Assembly: GCA_009937455.1 (NCBI GenBank)
Contig: JAACFN010000001.1
Coordinates: 1 to 39,079, forward strand
Length of the DNA: 39,079 bases
DNA from: Verrucomicrobiaceae bacterium
Lineage (GTDB): Bacteria > Verrucomicrobiota > Verrucomicrobiia > Verrucomicrobiales > Akkermansiaceae
Reading direction: 5' to 3'
Both the position numbers and the translations under genes were made by a program. Below, one piece after another: positions 9,135 to 18,736 of the stretch. The notes beneath the pieces are model-generated. The model did no database searches, had not been told where the DNA came from, and was given only the letters and a program-made list of their open reading frames with translations. Within the stretch, counting starts at the first letter, position 1; every line of letters starts with the position of its first letter.

Positions 9135-10058
9135 CTAATTAGACTTAAAATGTTGCCAACCTTGCCCATTCGAGACGACATCATGATCATTGTCTGTTAG
9201 CTCACCCACCACGCTCAGCATGAGCTCAGGAAATTGCTTTGCCCATGCCTGCTCCAACTGCCCCACTGATCTTGCCGAGATGGTAAATAACAACTCGTAA
9301 TCTTCGCCGTCTCCGATTGCTTGCGAAATATCACATGCCTTATTGAGCGGTAATGACTGCTCATTGAGTAAATAGCCACATTGACTCGCCGCCGCCAATC
9401 GAGGTAGGTCACTGCCAAGGCCATCCGACAAGTCCATCATTGAGTTCACTCTAAAATGCTCAGTCAACCATCGGGCCTCTTCAACGCGTGGAGAAAAGCT
9501 CAGGTGCTTGCCTCGAATTGACCCCCCAAGCTTTCCCGTTACCAAAATCAGATCCCCCCTCTTACCACCACTTCTCCGAATACATCTTGATTTTTCTACC
9601 CAGCCAGTGCCCGCTACCGAAATCACCGCTGCTGCATTTGCCGGCACCGCACTGGTCTCACCTCCACATATCGTCGCTCCATATGCAGAAGCGCACCTCT
9701 GCATTCCTTGGTAAAGTTTTTCCAGGTAGCTTACAGACTTCTCCGGAGGCATTGCAATCGTAATGAGAAGGTGGCTAGGTAAGCCCCCCATAGCTCCAAA
9801 GTCACTAATGACTCGAGCAATGGCTTTCCAGCCTACTTTAGCTGCAGGTGTGTCTGCCAGATAGTGAATGCCCTCAACCATCGAGTCGGTTTTGAGCAGC
9901 TGGTATTGATCACACTGGCCACGCTTACCGAGATCGACGACAGCACAATCATCTCCAGGGCCGAGGATGATGCTTTCATCATTAGCACAGCCATCCCCAA
10001 GCTGCTCGATGAGCCGCTTTACTAAAGCATCTTCGCCTATATCACCCAAACTACTCAT
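9135..10058 (-). CDS. thiL: thiamine-monophosphate kinase
   Basis: GDIGEDALVKRL, GPGDDCAVVD, LLKTDSMVEGIHYL, VISDFGAMGGLPSHLLITIAMP, MMDLSDGLGSDLPRLAAAS. Confidence 0.95.
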   Translation of the reverse strand: MSSLGDIGEDALVKRLIEQLGDGCANDESIILGPGDDCAVVDLGKRGQCDQYQLLKTDSMVEGIHYLADTPAAKVGWKAIARVISDFGAMGGLPSHLLITIAMPPEKSVSYLEKLYQGMQRCASAYGATICGGETSAVPANAAAVISVAGTGWVEKSRCIRRSGGKRGDLILVTGKLGGSIRGKHLSFSPRVEEARWLTEHFRVNSMMDLSDGLGSDLPRLAAASQCGYLLNEQSLPLNKACDISQAIGDGEDYELLFTISARSVGQLEQAWAKQFPELMLSVVGELTDNDHDVVSNGQGWQHFKSN

Positions 10059-10067
10059 GGCATTTCA

Positions 10068-12848
10068 ATGCACGATAAAACACAAGCCGATGTAAAAACA
10101 ATTCTTAATCAAATTATGAGAACAATTGCTGTAAATTTAACCGTTTTGCACCATAATAAACACGTGATCCGTGGATTCATTACTCTGATTTGCTATATCA
10201 GCTTGCTCGCTATGCCGACAAGTGGAGCCAACGATGCTCCCAAGTCGGTATCTGACCACCTTACGCAGAACGCTCTTTACCAAGCTGGCTCAAAAGCAAT
10301 GGCCGACCACCTCTATGGAGTTGCCGTGTCTAAATTTCGCCTTGCTCTGCAAACAGCTGACATCCCCAGTGAGGCAATACCATATCTTCAACTGGCACTA
10401 GTAGAGTCACTCATACGGGCTGGAACAGAGCCACAAGGAGACAATCAATTTGCCACCGAAGCCTTACAACTACTGAGTGAAGAAACTATTTCAGCTCAAT
10501 TATCTGCGCCGATCTGGAGAGCAGAAGCCTTAGCCTTACTGGGCCGCTATCAAGAAGCTAATGATGCACTAGCCGAGATACCTAAGACGCATACAAAACA
10601 CAGCCAAATTCAGCTAACCCGCGCTCGTATCCTGCTTGCATTAGGTCAAACCACGGATGCCCTGGAAATTTTAATCAAAACGGGACAGTCAAGCTCACCC
10701 GAAATTAGAAATGCAGCCAACCTTTTGGCCTGTGAAATTCATATTAAGCTCGGCAACCATGAAAATGCTTCTGCGACACTTGATAAAATAGACGGTCAAA
10801 TGGCGGCTGCGGCTAAGATCAAGGAATACTTGGAAGCTCGTCTAGCCCTGTCTGAAAAAAAATCAGCTCAAGCAATCAACCGATTCCAATCACTCATCAC
10901 CGCCCCCGACAATCTTCCCGAACAAATCTTTCATGCCTGCATATTAGGTAAAGCAGACGCTCAGGCAGCCAATCAGCAGACTGATGATGCCATCTCGACC
11001 CTCGAGCAGTTTATCGATAACTACCCAAATTCTTCCATCCTACATTCAGCATTTGATCGTTTATCTGCCATCCTCCCAGATAAGCTTAACGATGACTCCT
11101 CAATCATGTCCAAACTTCGGCAGTGGAGCGGAGACACCCCACCACCCAGCAACGGGCTCTACATCCAAGGCGAGAACATCAGCGCCATGCTGCCCTACCA
11201 GCCCCAACCCTCGACCAATGACGACCTTGTAAGTCTTGCTCTCTATCATCGAGCCACACTGCTGGCTCGTAGTGAAGAAGCAGGAAACAATGAACTCGCC
11301 ATGGCCCTACTAGCCCGCTTGCGTGCTCAACATGTGACCAGCCCACTGCTACCCAGTGAGCTCTATCTCAAACTTTCCTCAGCATCACTGATCGACACAG
11401 CTTACCTCCACCTCAAACAAAACGATACTAATCAAGCCACCTTTACGCTGTCCGTCATGGAAAAGGTAGCTTTCTCACCACGCCTCCGAGATGAGGCCAG
11501 CTTCCTTCGCGGCTTACTACTTGCTGAGCAAAATGAGCCTATTGAAGCTCTTAGCGCCTTTGATTACGCAAGGCAGTCAAGCTCCCAAGACATCTCCGAA
11601 GCTTCCAGTATCAATGCTGCAATGATGGCTCTCAAGGGAAGCAACCTTAGCGCCTTTGATGAAATAAGCACAGCTGCCCAAAACAACTTCATACGTACTT
11701 CACTGCACTTGGAGCGTGCGCTTTGGAAATGTGGCCAAAACGATCCTACTGGCCCGACTGACCTGGAATCCTTCATTGTCAATAATCCCGGCCATCCCCG
11801 CGAGAACGAAGCCCGGCTCTCTCTTGCTGCAGCAGCGGTCATGATCTCTCCTATGGACGTCGATTTGGCAAGGGCTCAAATCGAGATTATTTCACCCCGT
11901 CTTACAGACGCTGAAAACCAATACAAAATAACCAAAATACTCATTCGTGCCGAAGAGCTTGCTCAACATTGGGAAGCGGCTGCTGCTGCCGCCGAGCGGT
12001 TTATTGCCAACTTTAGCGACGACCCAAACATTCCATATCTACAGCTTAAATTAGGGGAATCTTATTTTCATAATGAAGATTACAACAAGGCACGGCGAAT
12101 CCTGCAGGACATTCCAGAAAATCATCCAGAAAGTCCCTACTCCCCTTATGCAAGCTTCCAGGCAGCTATGTCAGCTAGGCTCGGCGGCACCATCCAAGCA
12201 CGGGAAGAGTGCCTGAGCATGTTCCAAAAAATAATCGATAGTGATCACCCTCATTTATCACAGGAGGCACGAATCCAACAGGCTCGGGTTCTCATTGACC
12301 TGCGCCGTTATCAAGAAGCTGAAAAAACCTTAGCGCCACTACTGGCGAGCAAAGACATACCGACTTCTTTACTACGCTCTGCGGGAGTGCTGATGGCAGA
12401 TTGCCTTCACCGGCAAGGCCCAGCAGATACAACGAAGTATGACCAAGCCATCACCATCTACAATCAGCTACTCTCAGAGCAAGACCTGCCACTTGCCTGG
12501 AGAAACAGGCTTCATTTTCTACGCGGACAAACCTATGAAAGCATGTCGCTATGGGCTGATGCCTTCGGCTCATACTATGATGTTATTATTGAGAGCCATC
12601 AGCCTGCTTCAAATGCGGCCCATGATGAGGAATGGCTGTGGTTTTACCGCTGTGGTTTTAAAGCTCTTTCCATGCTAGAAAGGGAACAGCGATGGACCGC
12701 TTCCGTTAAGCTGGCAAGGCGCATTGCCTCCTTTGACGGCCCAAGAGCCGAAGAGGCTACCAAACGGGCCAACAGCCTTGCTAAAAAACACATGATATGG
12801 GAAGACTCTCAACCCCTGTCGGCTGAACCAGCTTCAAATAGCGAATAG
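10068..12848 (+). CDS. exported tetratricopeptide-repeat protein (possible alternative start 10116)
   Basis: 926 aa, hydrophobic N-terminal segment, many TPR-like helical pairs (e.g. PYLQLKLGESYFHNEDYNKARRILQDIPENHPESPYSPYASFQAAMSARLGG). Confidence 0.8.
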   Translation: MHDKTQADVKTILNQIMRTIAVNLTVLHHNKHVIRGFITLICYISLLAMPTSGANDAPKSVSDHLTQNALYQAGSKAMADHLYGVAVSKFRLALQTADIPSEAIPYLQLALVESLIRAGTEPQGDNQFATEALQLLSEETISAQLSAPIWRAEALALLGRYQEANDALAEIPKTHTKHSQIQLTRARILLALGQTTDALEILIKTGQSSSPEIRNAANLLACEIHIKLGNHENASATLDKIDGQMAAAAKIKEYLEARLALSEKKSAQAINRFQSLITAPDNLPEQIFHACILGKADAQAANQQTDDAISTLEQFIDNYPNSSILHSAFDRLSAILPDKLNDDSSIMSKLRQWSGDTPPPSNGLYIQGENISAMLPYQPQPSTNDDLVSLALYHRATLLARSEEAGNNELAMALLARLRAQHVTSPLLPSELYLKLSSASLIDTAYLHLKQNDTNQATFTLSVMEKVAFSPRLRDEASFLRGLLLAEQNEPIEALSAFDYARQSSSQDISEASSINAAMMALKGSNLSAFDEISTAAQNNFIRTSLHLERALWKCGQNDPTGPTDLESFIVNNPGHPRENEARLSLAAAAVMISPMDVDLARAQIEIISPRLTDAENQYKITKILIRAEELAQHWEAAAAAAERFIANFSDDPNIPYLQLKLGESYFHNEDYNKARRILQDIPENHPESPYSPYASFQAAMSARLGGTIQAREECLSMFQKIIDSDHPHLSQEARIQQARVLIDLRRYQEAEKTLAPLLASKDIPTSLLRSAGVLMADCLHRQGPADTTKYDQAITIYNQLLSEQDLPLAWRNRLHFLRGQTYESMSLWADAFGSYYDVIIESHQPASNAAHDEEWLWFYRCGFKALSMLEREQRWTASVKLARRIASFDGPRAEEATKRANSLAKKHMIWEDSQPLSAEPASNSE

Positions 12849-12878
12849 CAGCCTTAAACAACAACACCTCTATTTATT

Positions 12879-13367
12879 ATGCGCACCGCTGTCTATGCAG
12901 GATCTTTTGACCCCTTGACCAATGGTCATCTATGGATGATCGAAAAAGGGCTCGAAATGTTTGACCACCTCTACGTTGTCATCGGCAGTAACCCCGCCAA
13001 GTCATATACATTTACGGTTGAAGATCGCCTGCAGTTTCTCCGAGAATCAATCCCCTCATGTGATCGCCTGACCATCTCGGAGTTTAAAAACCTCTACTTA
13101 GTGGAATATGCCCGTAGCGTAGATGCTCAGTATATACTGAGGGGAATTCGATCATCTGGCGACTATGAGTATGAACGTGTCATGCGCCATATCAACGCTG
13201 ACATGGCGCCAAGTATCACAACCACCTTTCTGATGCCACCTCGTGACATTGCCGAACTTTCCTCTAGTATGGTTAAGAGTCTTATTGGCCCTGAAGGCTG
13301 GGAAGAGTCAGTAAAACGCTATGTTCCCCCGCCTGTGTTCTTGGCACTCCAGGAGATGAACTGCTAA
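12879..13367 (+). CDS. coaD: pantetheine-phosphate adenylyltransferase
   Basis: [79 protein letters not shown]. Confidence 0.97.
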   Translation: MRTAVYAGSFDPLTNGHLWMIEKGLEMFDHLYVVIGSNPAKSYTFTVEDRLQFLRESIPSCDRLTISEFKNLYLVEYARSVDAQYILRGIRSSGDYEYERVMRHINADMAPSITTTFLMPPRDIAELSSSMVKSLIGPEGWEESVKRYVPPPVFLALQEMNC

Positions 13368-13419
13368 CGCACTGGCTGACTGCATTCTCTGCTGACTACA
13401 TTTTCACTACCATTCCTCA

Positions 13420-14736
13420 ATGAGTTTCTGGACAAACCTCCAACAATCATTAATCGAACTTATCGATGACCGGCAGGATTTCTGGCAATGGACTGCACTT
13501 ATTCTCTGCTTGATCGCGGCGATCAGTGCCTCATTTCTGCTTCGCAAAAAAGCATTCTGTCATGGCTCTCAATGCCATGCGATCATCACGCGCTTCTTTA
13601 ATCCAGGCAAAGAAATCAGCTTCGTGCCAGCTAGCTTCTGCATCCTTCTGTGGATTACATGGGCAGCACGCAACCAGTGGTCCAACCAACTTTCTGCACA
13701 AGGGCACCACTCCATTCCCTCCAATTACATTTTTACAGCAGCGTTACTCGTCTCCGCACTGGTCATCTATCAAGTCGCCACAGCGGTATCCAAAGGACGT
13801 TCAGCGCCAAAGTTCCTAGGCGGATTGATGCTGGCGATTTTCGCCCTCCAGGTCTTTGGCTGGCTCGAACCTCTGAGTCAGGCGCTCCAGGGCATCAGGC
13901 TGCCTCTTGGCAACATTGAGATCAACGTGTGGGCTATCATTTCCGCCATCGCGGCCCTCTTTATCTTGCTGTGGCTCGTCGGTCTATCGGTGCGCTTTAT
14001 CGATAGCCTGCTTCAACCACGCACAGACATTCCCCCCTCCATCAAGGTTCTGATCGGCAAAGGTTCCCGCCTAACCTTATACATCATTGCTATTGTCGGA
14101 GCACTGAAGATAGGAGGAGTGCCACTTGGAGGCTTAGCCGTCTTCTCTGGCGCCTTTGGTCTAGGTCTTGGCTTTGGACTACAGAAAGTCATCTCCAACC
14201 TCGTTGCGGGCGTTATTATGCTCCTCGATAAATCCATTAAACCCGGTGACGTCATTGAAATAGAAGGCACCTTTGGTTGGATCAATTCACTACGCTCACG
14301 TTACATTTCCGTCATCACCCGCGATCGCAAAGAAATTCTGATTCCCAACGAGGACTTCATCACCAACAAAGTCATCAACTGGTCATTTACCGATCGCGTC
14401 GTTCGCATCAAAGCTGATGTGGGTGTTTCATATTCTACTGATATCCCAGAGGCTATCCGTATCTGCAAGGAAGCAACAATGGACATACCACGCGTCTTAA
14501 CGGATCCTGCACCAAACTGCTTACTGAAAGAATTTGGCGATTCATCCATCAACCTACAAATACGCTTCTGGATCGACGATGCACCTCAAGGTGTCAGTAA
14601 TGTTCGCTCTGAAGTACTCCTAGCCGTTTGGAAGGCTTTCCGAGAAAACCATATTCAAATTCCCTTCCCCCAGCGTGATCTTCACATTAAATCTGATCAT
14701 TTGCCTCAAGCCCTTCAAGAATCAAACAAAGACTAG
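13420..14736 (+). CDS. mechanosensitive ion channel family protein (MscS-like)
   Basis: GALKIGGVPLGGLAVFSGAFGLGLGFGLQKVISNLVAGVIMLLDKSIKPGDVIEI; C-terminal MscS beta domain. Confidence 0.93.
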   Translation: MSFWTNLQQSLIELIDDRQDFWQWTALILCLIAAISASFLLRKKAFCHGSQCHAIITRFFNPGKEISFVPASFCILLWITWAARNQWSNQLSAQGHHSIPSNYIFTAALLVSALVIYQVATAVSKGRSAPKFLGGLMLAIFALQVFGWLEPLSQALQGIRLPLGNIEINVWAIISAIAALFILLWLVGLSVRFIDSLLQPRTDIPPSIKVLIGKGSRLTLYIIAIVGALKIGGVPLGGLAVFSGAFGLGLGFGLQKVISNLVAGVIMLLDKSIKPGDVIEIEGTFGWINSLRSRYISVITRDRKEILIPNEDFITNKVINWSFTDRVVRIKADVGVSYSTDIPEAIRICKEATMDIPRVLTDPAPNCLLKEFGDSSINLQIRFWIDDAPQGVSNVRSEVLLAVWKAFRENHIQIPFPQRDLHIKSDHLPQALQESNKD

Positions 14737-14748
14737 TATCCAACCAAC

Positions 14749-15960
14749 ATGTCCGCACTCACATTACACCCTATCGATGAAATCATCGCTGAAATCGCAG
14801 CTGGCAAGATGGTCATTGTCGTTGATGACCCAGGTCGAGAAAACGAGGCCGACCTGGTTGCTGCCGGAGCTGCCGTCACACCCGAGATGATTGCCTTTAT
14901 GGCAAACCATGGGCGTGGTCTTATTTGCGCACCCATCACTGCTGCCCGGGCTCAGGAGCTGGACCTTCCCCCAATGACTCCACGCAATACTGAATCACAG
15001 AAAACAGCTTTTACCATCTCAGTGGACGCTGCAGAGGGCATCACAACAGGCATCTCCGCAGCTGACAGGGCGGAAACCATCAGGCTTCTTGCCTCAGATG
15101 ATGCCAAGCCCCATGCCCTTGTTCAACCAGGTCACATCTTCCCACTTCAGGCTGTGCCTGGAGGAGTTTTACGACGTGCAGGCCATACGGAAGCATCCAT
15201 TGACCTTGCTCGCCTTGCTGGATTTTCAGAAGCTGGTGTAATCTGTGAGATCATGAACGAAGACGGTTCTATGGGCCGCTCAGGTCATCTCGGTGAATAT
15301 CAGATTAAACATAAGCTGAAGGCATGCAGTATTGCCGATCTAATTGAATATCGCAGACGCTCAGAAAAACTTGTTCGTCACGCTGAAACGATAGCAATGC
15401 CGACAGATTACGGTGAATTCAACTGCCACCTCTACTATGTCGATCATTCCGATGATAGCACTGCTGGCCATCACCTCGCATTCACACGAGGTGAAATCTC
15501 GGCTGATAAACCAACTCTAGTGCGCGTGCATTCGGAGTGCCTCACAGGAGACGTTTTCCACTCAAAACGCTGCGACTGTGGAAGCCAACTGGACACAGCC
15601 ATGAAACAGATCGCCGAGGAAGGAGGCGTGTTACTCTATTTACGTCAAGAAGGTCGAGGCATTGGTTTGCCTGCAAAAATTCACGCCTACAAATTACAAG
15701 AACAAGGATTAGACACCATCGAAGCCAACGAGAAGCTAGGCTACGGATCTGACCTGCGAGACTATGGCATGGGTGCTCAAATACTCTATGACCTAGGCGT
15801 GAGAAAAATGAAACTGCTCACTAACAACCCCAAGAAGATTATTGGCCTAGAAGGTTACAAGCTTGAGATTACCGAGCAGGTTGCCCTGAGCATTCCCTCT
15901 AACCCACATAACGAAAAATATTTGAAGACCAAAAAAGACCGCATGGGTCATACTTTATAA
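14749..15960 (+). CDS. ribBA: bifunctional 3,4-dihydroxy-2-butanone-4-phosphate synthase / GTP cyclohydrolase II
   Basis: VVDDPGRENEADLVAAG, HIFPLQAVPGGVLRRAGHTEA (RibB); VRVHSECLTGDVFHSKRCDCGSQLD, LYLRQEGRGIGL (RibA). Confidence 0.95.
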   Translation: MSALTLHPIDEIIAEIAAGKMVIVVDDPGRENEADLVAAGAAVTPEMIAFMANHGRGLICAPITAARAQELDLPPMTPRNTESQKTAFTISVDAAEGITTGISAADRAETIRLLASDDAKPHALVQPGHIFPLQAVPGGVLRRAGHTEASIDLARLAGFSEAGVICEIMNEDGSMGRSGHLGEYQIKHKLKACSIADLIEYRRRSEKLVRHAETIAMPTDYGEFNCHLYYVDHSDDSTAGHHLAFTRGEISADKPTLVRVHSECLTGDVFHSKRCDCGSQLDTAMKQIAEEGGVLLYLRQEGRGIGLPAKIHAYKLQEQGLDTIEANEKLGYGSDLRDYGMGAQILYDLGVRKMKLLTNNPKKIIGLEGYKLEITEQVALSIPSNPHNEKYLKTKKDRMGHTL

Positions 15961-16043
15961 TACTTGATGCCAAAAAACCCCGCGGTATTTCTACAGCCTG
16001 CCCGGTCAGCCCCTCGGTGGCATTGTTTAGCCAATCCAATTGA

Positions 16044-17954
16044 TTAGACCCTTTTGGTAAAAGGAGGAATCGCGCAGCCGATGGCATCTGCTGTAGCGCG
16101 CAACAACTCAGCCTCACGACTTTCCACTATCCCGTCGTGCATCACCGCCAAGCCCAGCATGCGAATAAGCTGCTTTTTGACTAAAGGTGTCGCATGATCA
16201 AACTTCTCGAGCGCTAGCTCAATAGATCTCAGGCCACACTCAGCTGCAGTTGCCATCTCCAGTTGCCATGGCCACTCAGCGGTAGCTGCCTGGTAGGCAC
16301 TGCTCATCTGATCCTCTCCGCCGACTGCTGCCATCGTGGTTACTAGAATATTGGCCTCGTTGAACAAGGTATCCATATTGTGATACTTCATCTTCGCCAT
16401 CGACCCTGGTCTGAAATGTGAATTCAGATGACGCTCCACAACATGCTGCAGCATAAACTCAAACAAATCAACCTGGCCGTCACTAGCAATCAACCACTGC
16501 GTGATTTCTACAAAACGATCGTATTCAGGCAAGGACAAGCGCCTCAGTGTTGGAATAGATAAATCCACCAAAGCGACTTTCTCGGAAGAATGTAAATCGC
16601 CCAGCTGATGATTCCATTGCAGCGCTAGTTTGCCAGCATCCTTGCCCGCACCATTTTTAATAAACAAGATTTCCTCATCACGTAGTTTATTATCCTCTGC
16701 CAACAATAATCCAAAGATAAGTGCCTGCGCCTCCTCACGGTCATGACATGCTGAAACCCAGTCCGCCTGCAAGGATTCATAGAGCAAATGACCAACCGCA
16801 GCATCCACCTCAGAGGGTTCCCCCAAGCGATCAATCTGCGCACGAGAAATGGGAGGCGGCGTGGCCGCAGCCGATCCGCTAAAGCCACTAGCCCGCGCAT
16901 CTCGTTGGTGTTCACTTGTGGCCCTGCCCTCTGCTACATCCGGAAGCGTGGTTGCCACAAACTCACCATCCCAATTTTTTTGGATCGCCTTGATTCTGAT
17001 ATTTAGAGGCGGGTGAGTAGCAAGCCCGTAACTGAACATCCCCCCATCTGCAAAAAACAAGTGGCTCGCCTCCGTTGCTTTTGGGGCATTGATCCTAGCC
17101 CCTTCTTGTTGACCCCCGATCTTTTTAAGGGCACCAGCAATACCTTCAGGGTCACGGGTAAACTGCACTGCCGAGGCGTCGGCCAAATACTCACGCTGGC
17201 GTGAAATGGCAGCCTGAATCAACCGGCCAAAAAAAACGCCAATACTACCGACGATCATCAGAGCCACACCCGCTAAGACAATAACTACGACCACTCCGGC
17301 ACCATTATTTTTACTGCTGGAGCTGCGAACCCGCATAAAGCGTAGGGCCTGAAACAGCATGCGCCCTATCATGGAAATCATTAAAACACCAAACAGAAGC
17401 CCCATGAGCCTCATATTGAGTTTCATATCTCCATTGAGAATGTGGCTAAACTCGTGTGCCACCACCCCCTGGAGCTCTGATCTACTGAGCCTTTGGAGAC
17501 ATCCTCTTGTCACCGCCACCACCGCATTGCCAGGTTCGGTTCCAGCAGCAAAGGCGTTGATAGCTAGTTCATCATCCATCAACCAAATACCGGGCACAGG
17601 CAAGCCTGAGGCAATCGCCATTTCTTCCACTACATTGACCAGCCGGCGCTCATCAGCATCATTAGTATGCGGATCTATCTGCCTAGCACCGAGGTCTTTG
17701 GCGACAACAGCACCACCACCATTGAGCTGCATGGTTTTAAACAGACTCCCTGTGCCCATGACTCCACCTGTTCCCAGCGCGGTAGCTGTAAACACCCCTG
17801 GCATCCAAGGGTTCACAGTCATCCCCGTGTAGAGCATTGCTATATAAACAATACCATACACCGATAGGATCACGCCGATGATGGCCAGCGCAAAATAGAC
17901 AACCAACCATTTGGTCCTACGTCTAGCGTCATCCTGTGCCGCGAAAAAGTTCAT
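16044..17954 (-). CDS. M48 family metallopeptidase with C-terminal TerB-like region
   Basis: GVVAHEFSHILNGDM (HExxH), REYLADASAVQFTRDPEGIAGALKKI; N-terminal TM segments; C-terminal ASDGQVDLFEF and HDGIVESREAELLRATADAIG are TerB-like. Confidence 0.9.
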   Translation of the reverse strand: MNFFAAQDDARRRTKWLVVYFALAIIGVILSVYGIVYIAMLYTGMTVNPWMPGVFTATALGTGGVMGTGSLFKTMQLNGGGAVVAKDLGARQIDPHTNDADERRLVNVVEEMAIASGLPVPGIWLMDDELAINAFAAGTEPGNAVVAVTRGCLQRLSRSELQGVVAHEFSHILNGDMKLNMRLMGLLFGVLMISMIGRMLFQALRFMRVRSSSSKNNGAGVVVVIVLAGVALMIVGSIGVFFGRLIQAAISRQREYLADASAVQFTRDPEGIAGALKKIGGQQEGARINAPKATEASHLFFADGGMFSYGLATHPPLNIRIKAIQKNWDGEFVATTLPDVAEGRATSEHQRDARASGFSGSAAATPPPISRAQIDRLGEPSEVDAAVGHLLYESLQADWVSACHDREEAQALIFGLLLAEDNKLRDEEILFIKNGAGKDAGKLALQWNHQLGDLHSSEKVALVDLSIPTLRRLSLPEYDRFVEITQWLIASDGQVDLFEFMLQHVVERHLNSHFRPGSMAKMKYHNMDTLFNEANILVTTMAAVGGEDQMSSAYQAATAEWPWQLEMATAAECGLRSIELALEKFDHATPLVKKQLIRMLGLAVMHDGIVESREAELLRATADAIGCAIPPFTKRV

Positions 17955-18002
17955 TGGAATTGATGGACTAAAGCTGCCTCAAGCAGAGGTTAGCCAAGGC
18001 GA

Positions 18003-18596
18003 CTAAAATTCAACTTTTACAGCCTCACGCTCACTCTCTTCAGTCACCTCAAACAAGGTTGCCGTGCCGAAATTAAACATGCCGGCAATAAGGCTAGAGG
18101 GAAACACCTCAGTCTGTGTGTTGTATTGAGTGACCGCATCATTGTATGCCTGCCGAGAGAAGGCTATTTTATTTTCAGTCGATGTCAGCTCTTCACTGAC
18201 CTGCATCATATTAGCATTACTTTTAAGATCAGGGTAAGCCTCAGAAAGAGCAAAAAGACGACCAAGCGCACTGCCAAGGCCACCCTCAGCAGCCATCAAT
18301 GCCCCCATCGAAGACGCGTCCTCTGTATTGGCACTCTGACGAGCAGAGCTGGCCATGTTCCTGGCCTCAATGACACCCTCAAGCGTCTCTTTCTCGTGTT
18401 TCATGAAACTCTTAGCGGTTTCCACGAGGTTAGGAATTAAGTCGTAGCGCCGCTTTAACTGCACATCGATTTGTGCAAACGCATTGCGGTATAGATTACG
18501 GAGCTTAACAAGGCCGTTGTATATACCGATCACCCAGAAGGCGACGACAAGAACAAGACCTGCCAGAACTGCGAGAATAGTAATAGCTGCTGTCAT
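18003..18596 (-). CDS. LemA family protein
   Basis: ORF 18003..18647, likely start MTAAITILAVLAGLVLVV; YNGLVKLRNLYRNAFAQIDVQLKRRYDLIPNLVETAKSFMKHEKETLEGVIEARN. Confidence 0.95.
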   Translation of the reverse strand: MTAAITILAVLAGLVLVVAFWVIGIYNGLVKLRNLYRNAFAQIDVQLKRRYDLIPNLVETAKSFMKHEKETLEGVIEARNMASSARQSANTEDASSMGALMAAEGGLGSALGRLFALSEAYPDLKSNANMMQVSEELTSTENKIAFSRQAYNDAVTQYNTQTEVFPSSLIAGMFNFGTATLFEVTEESEREAVKVEF

Positions 18597-18736
18597 AATA
18601 GTAGTATGTTTATTGGTTGATAGGACCGATGGCGAAAAGCGCAACAATGCCCTACGAAGCCTATTCTATCGGAGCTCATCTTCTTTGCCATTATAAAAAC
18701 ACCACAGGATTGTAGCTCTCTGGGTCGCGCAAATAG

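Noticed and set aside
17359-17832. 157-aa plus-strand ORF opposite the M48 peptidase
   Set aside because: Ser/Pro/Thr-rich shadow translation of a conserved membrane protein gene; no independent support.
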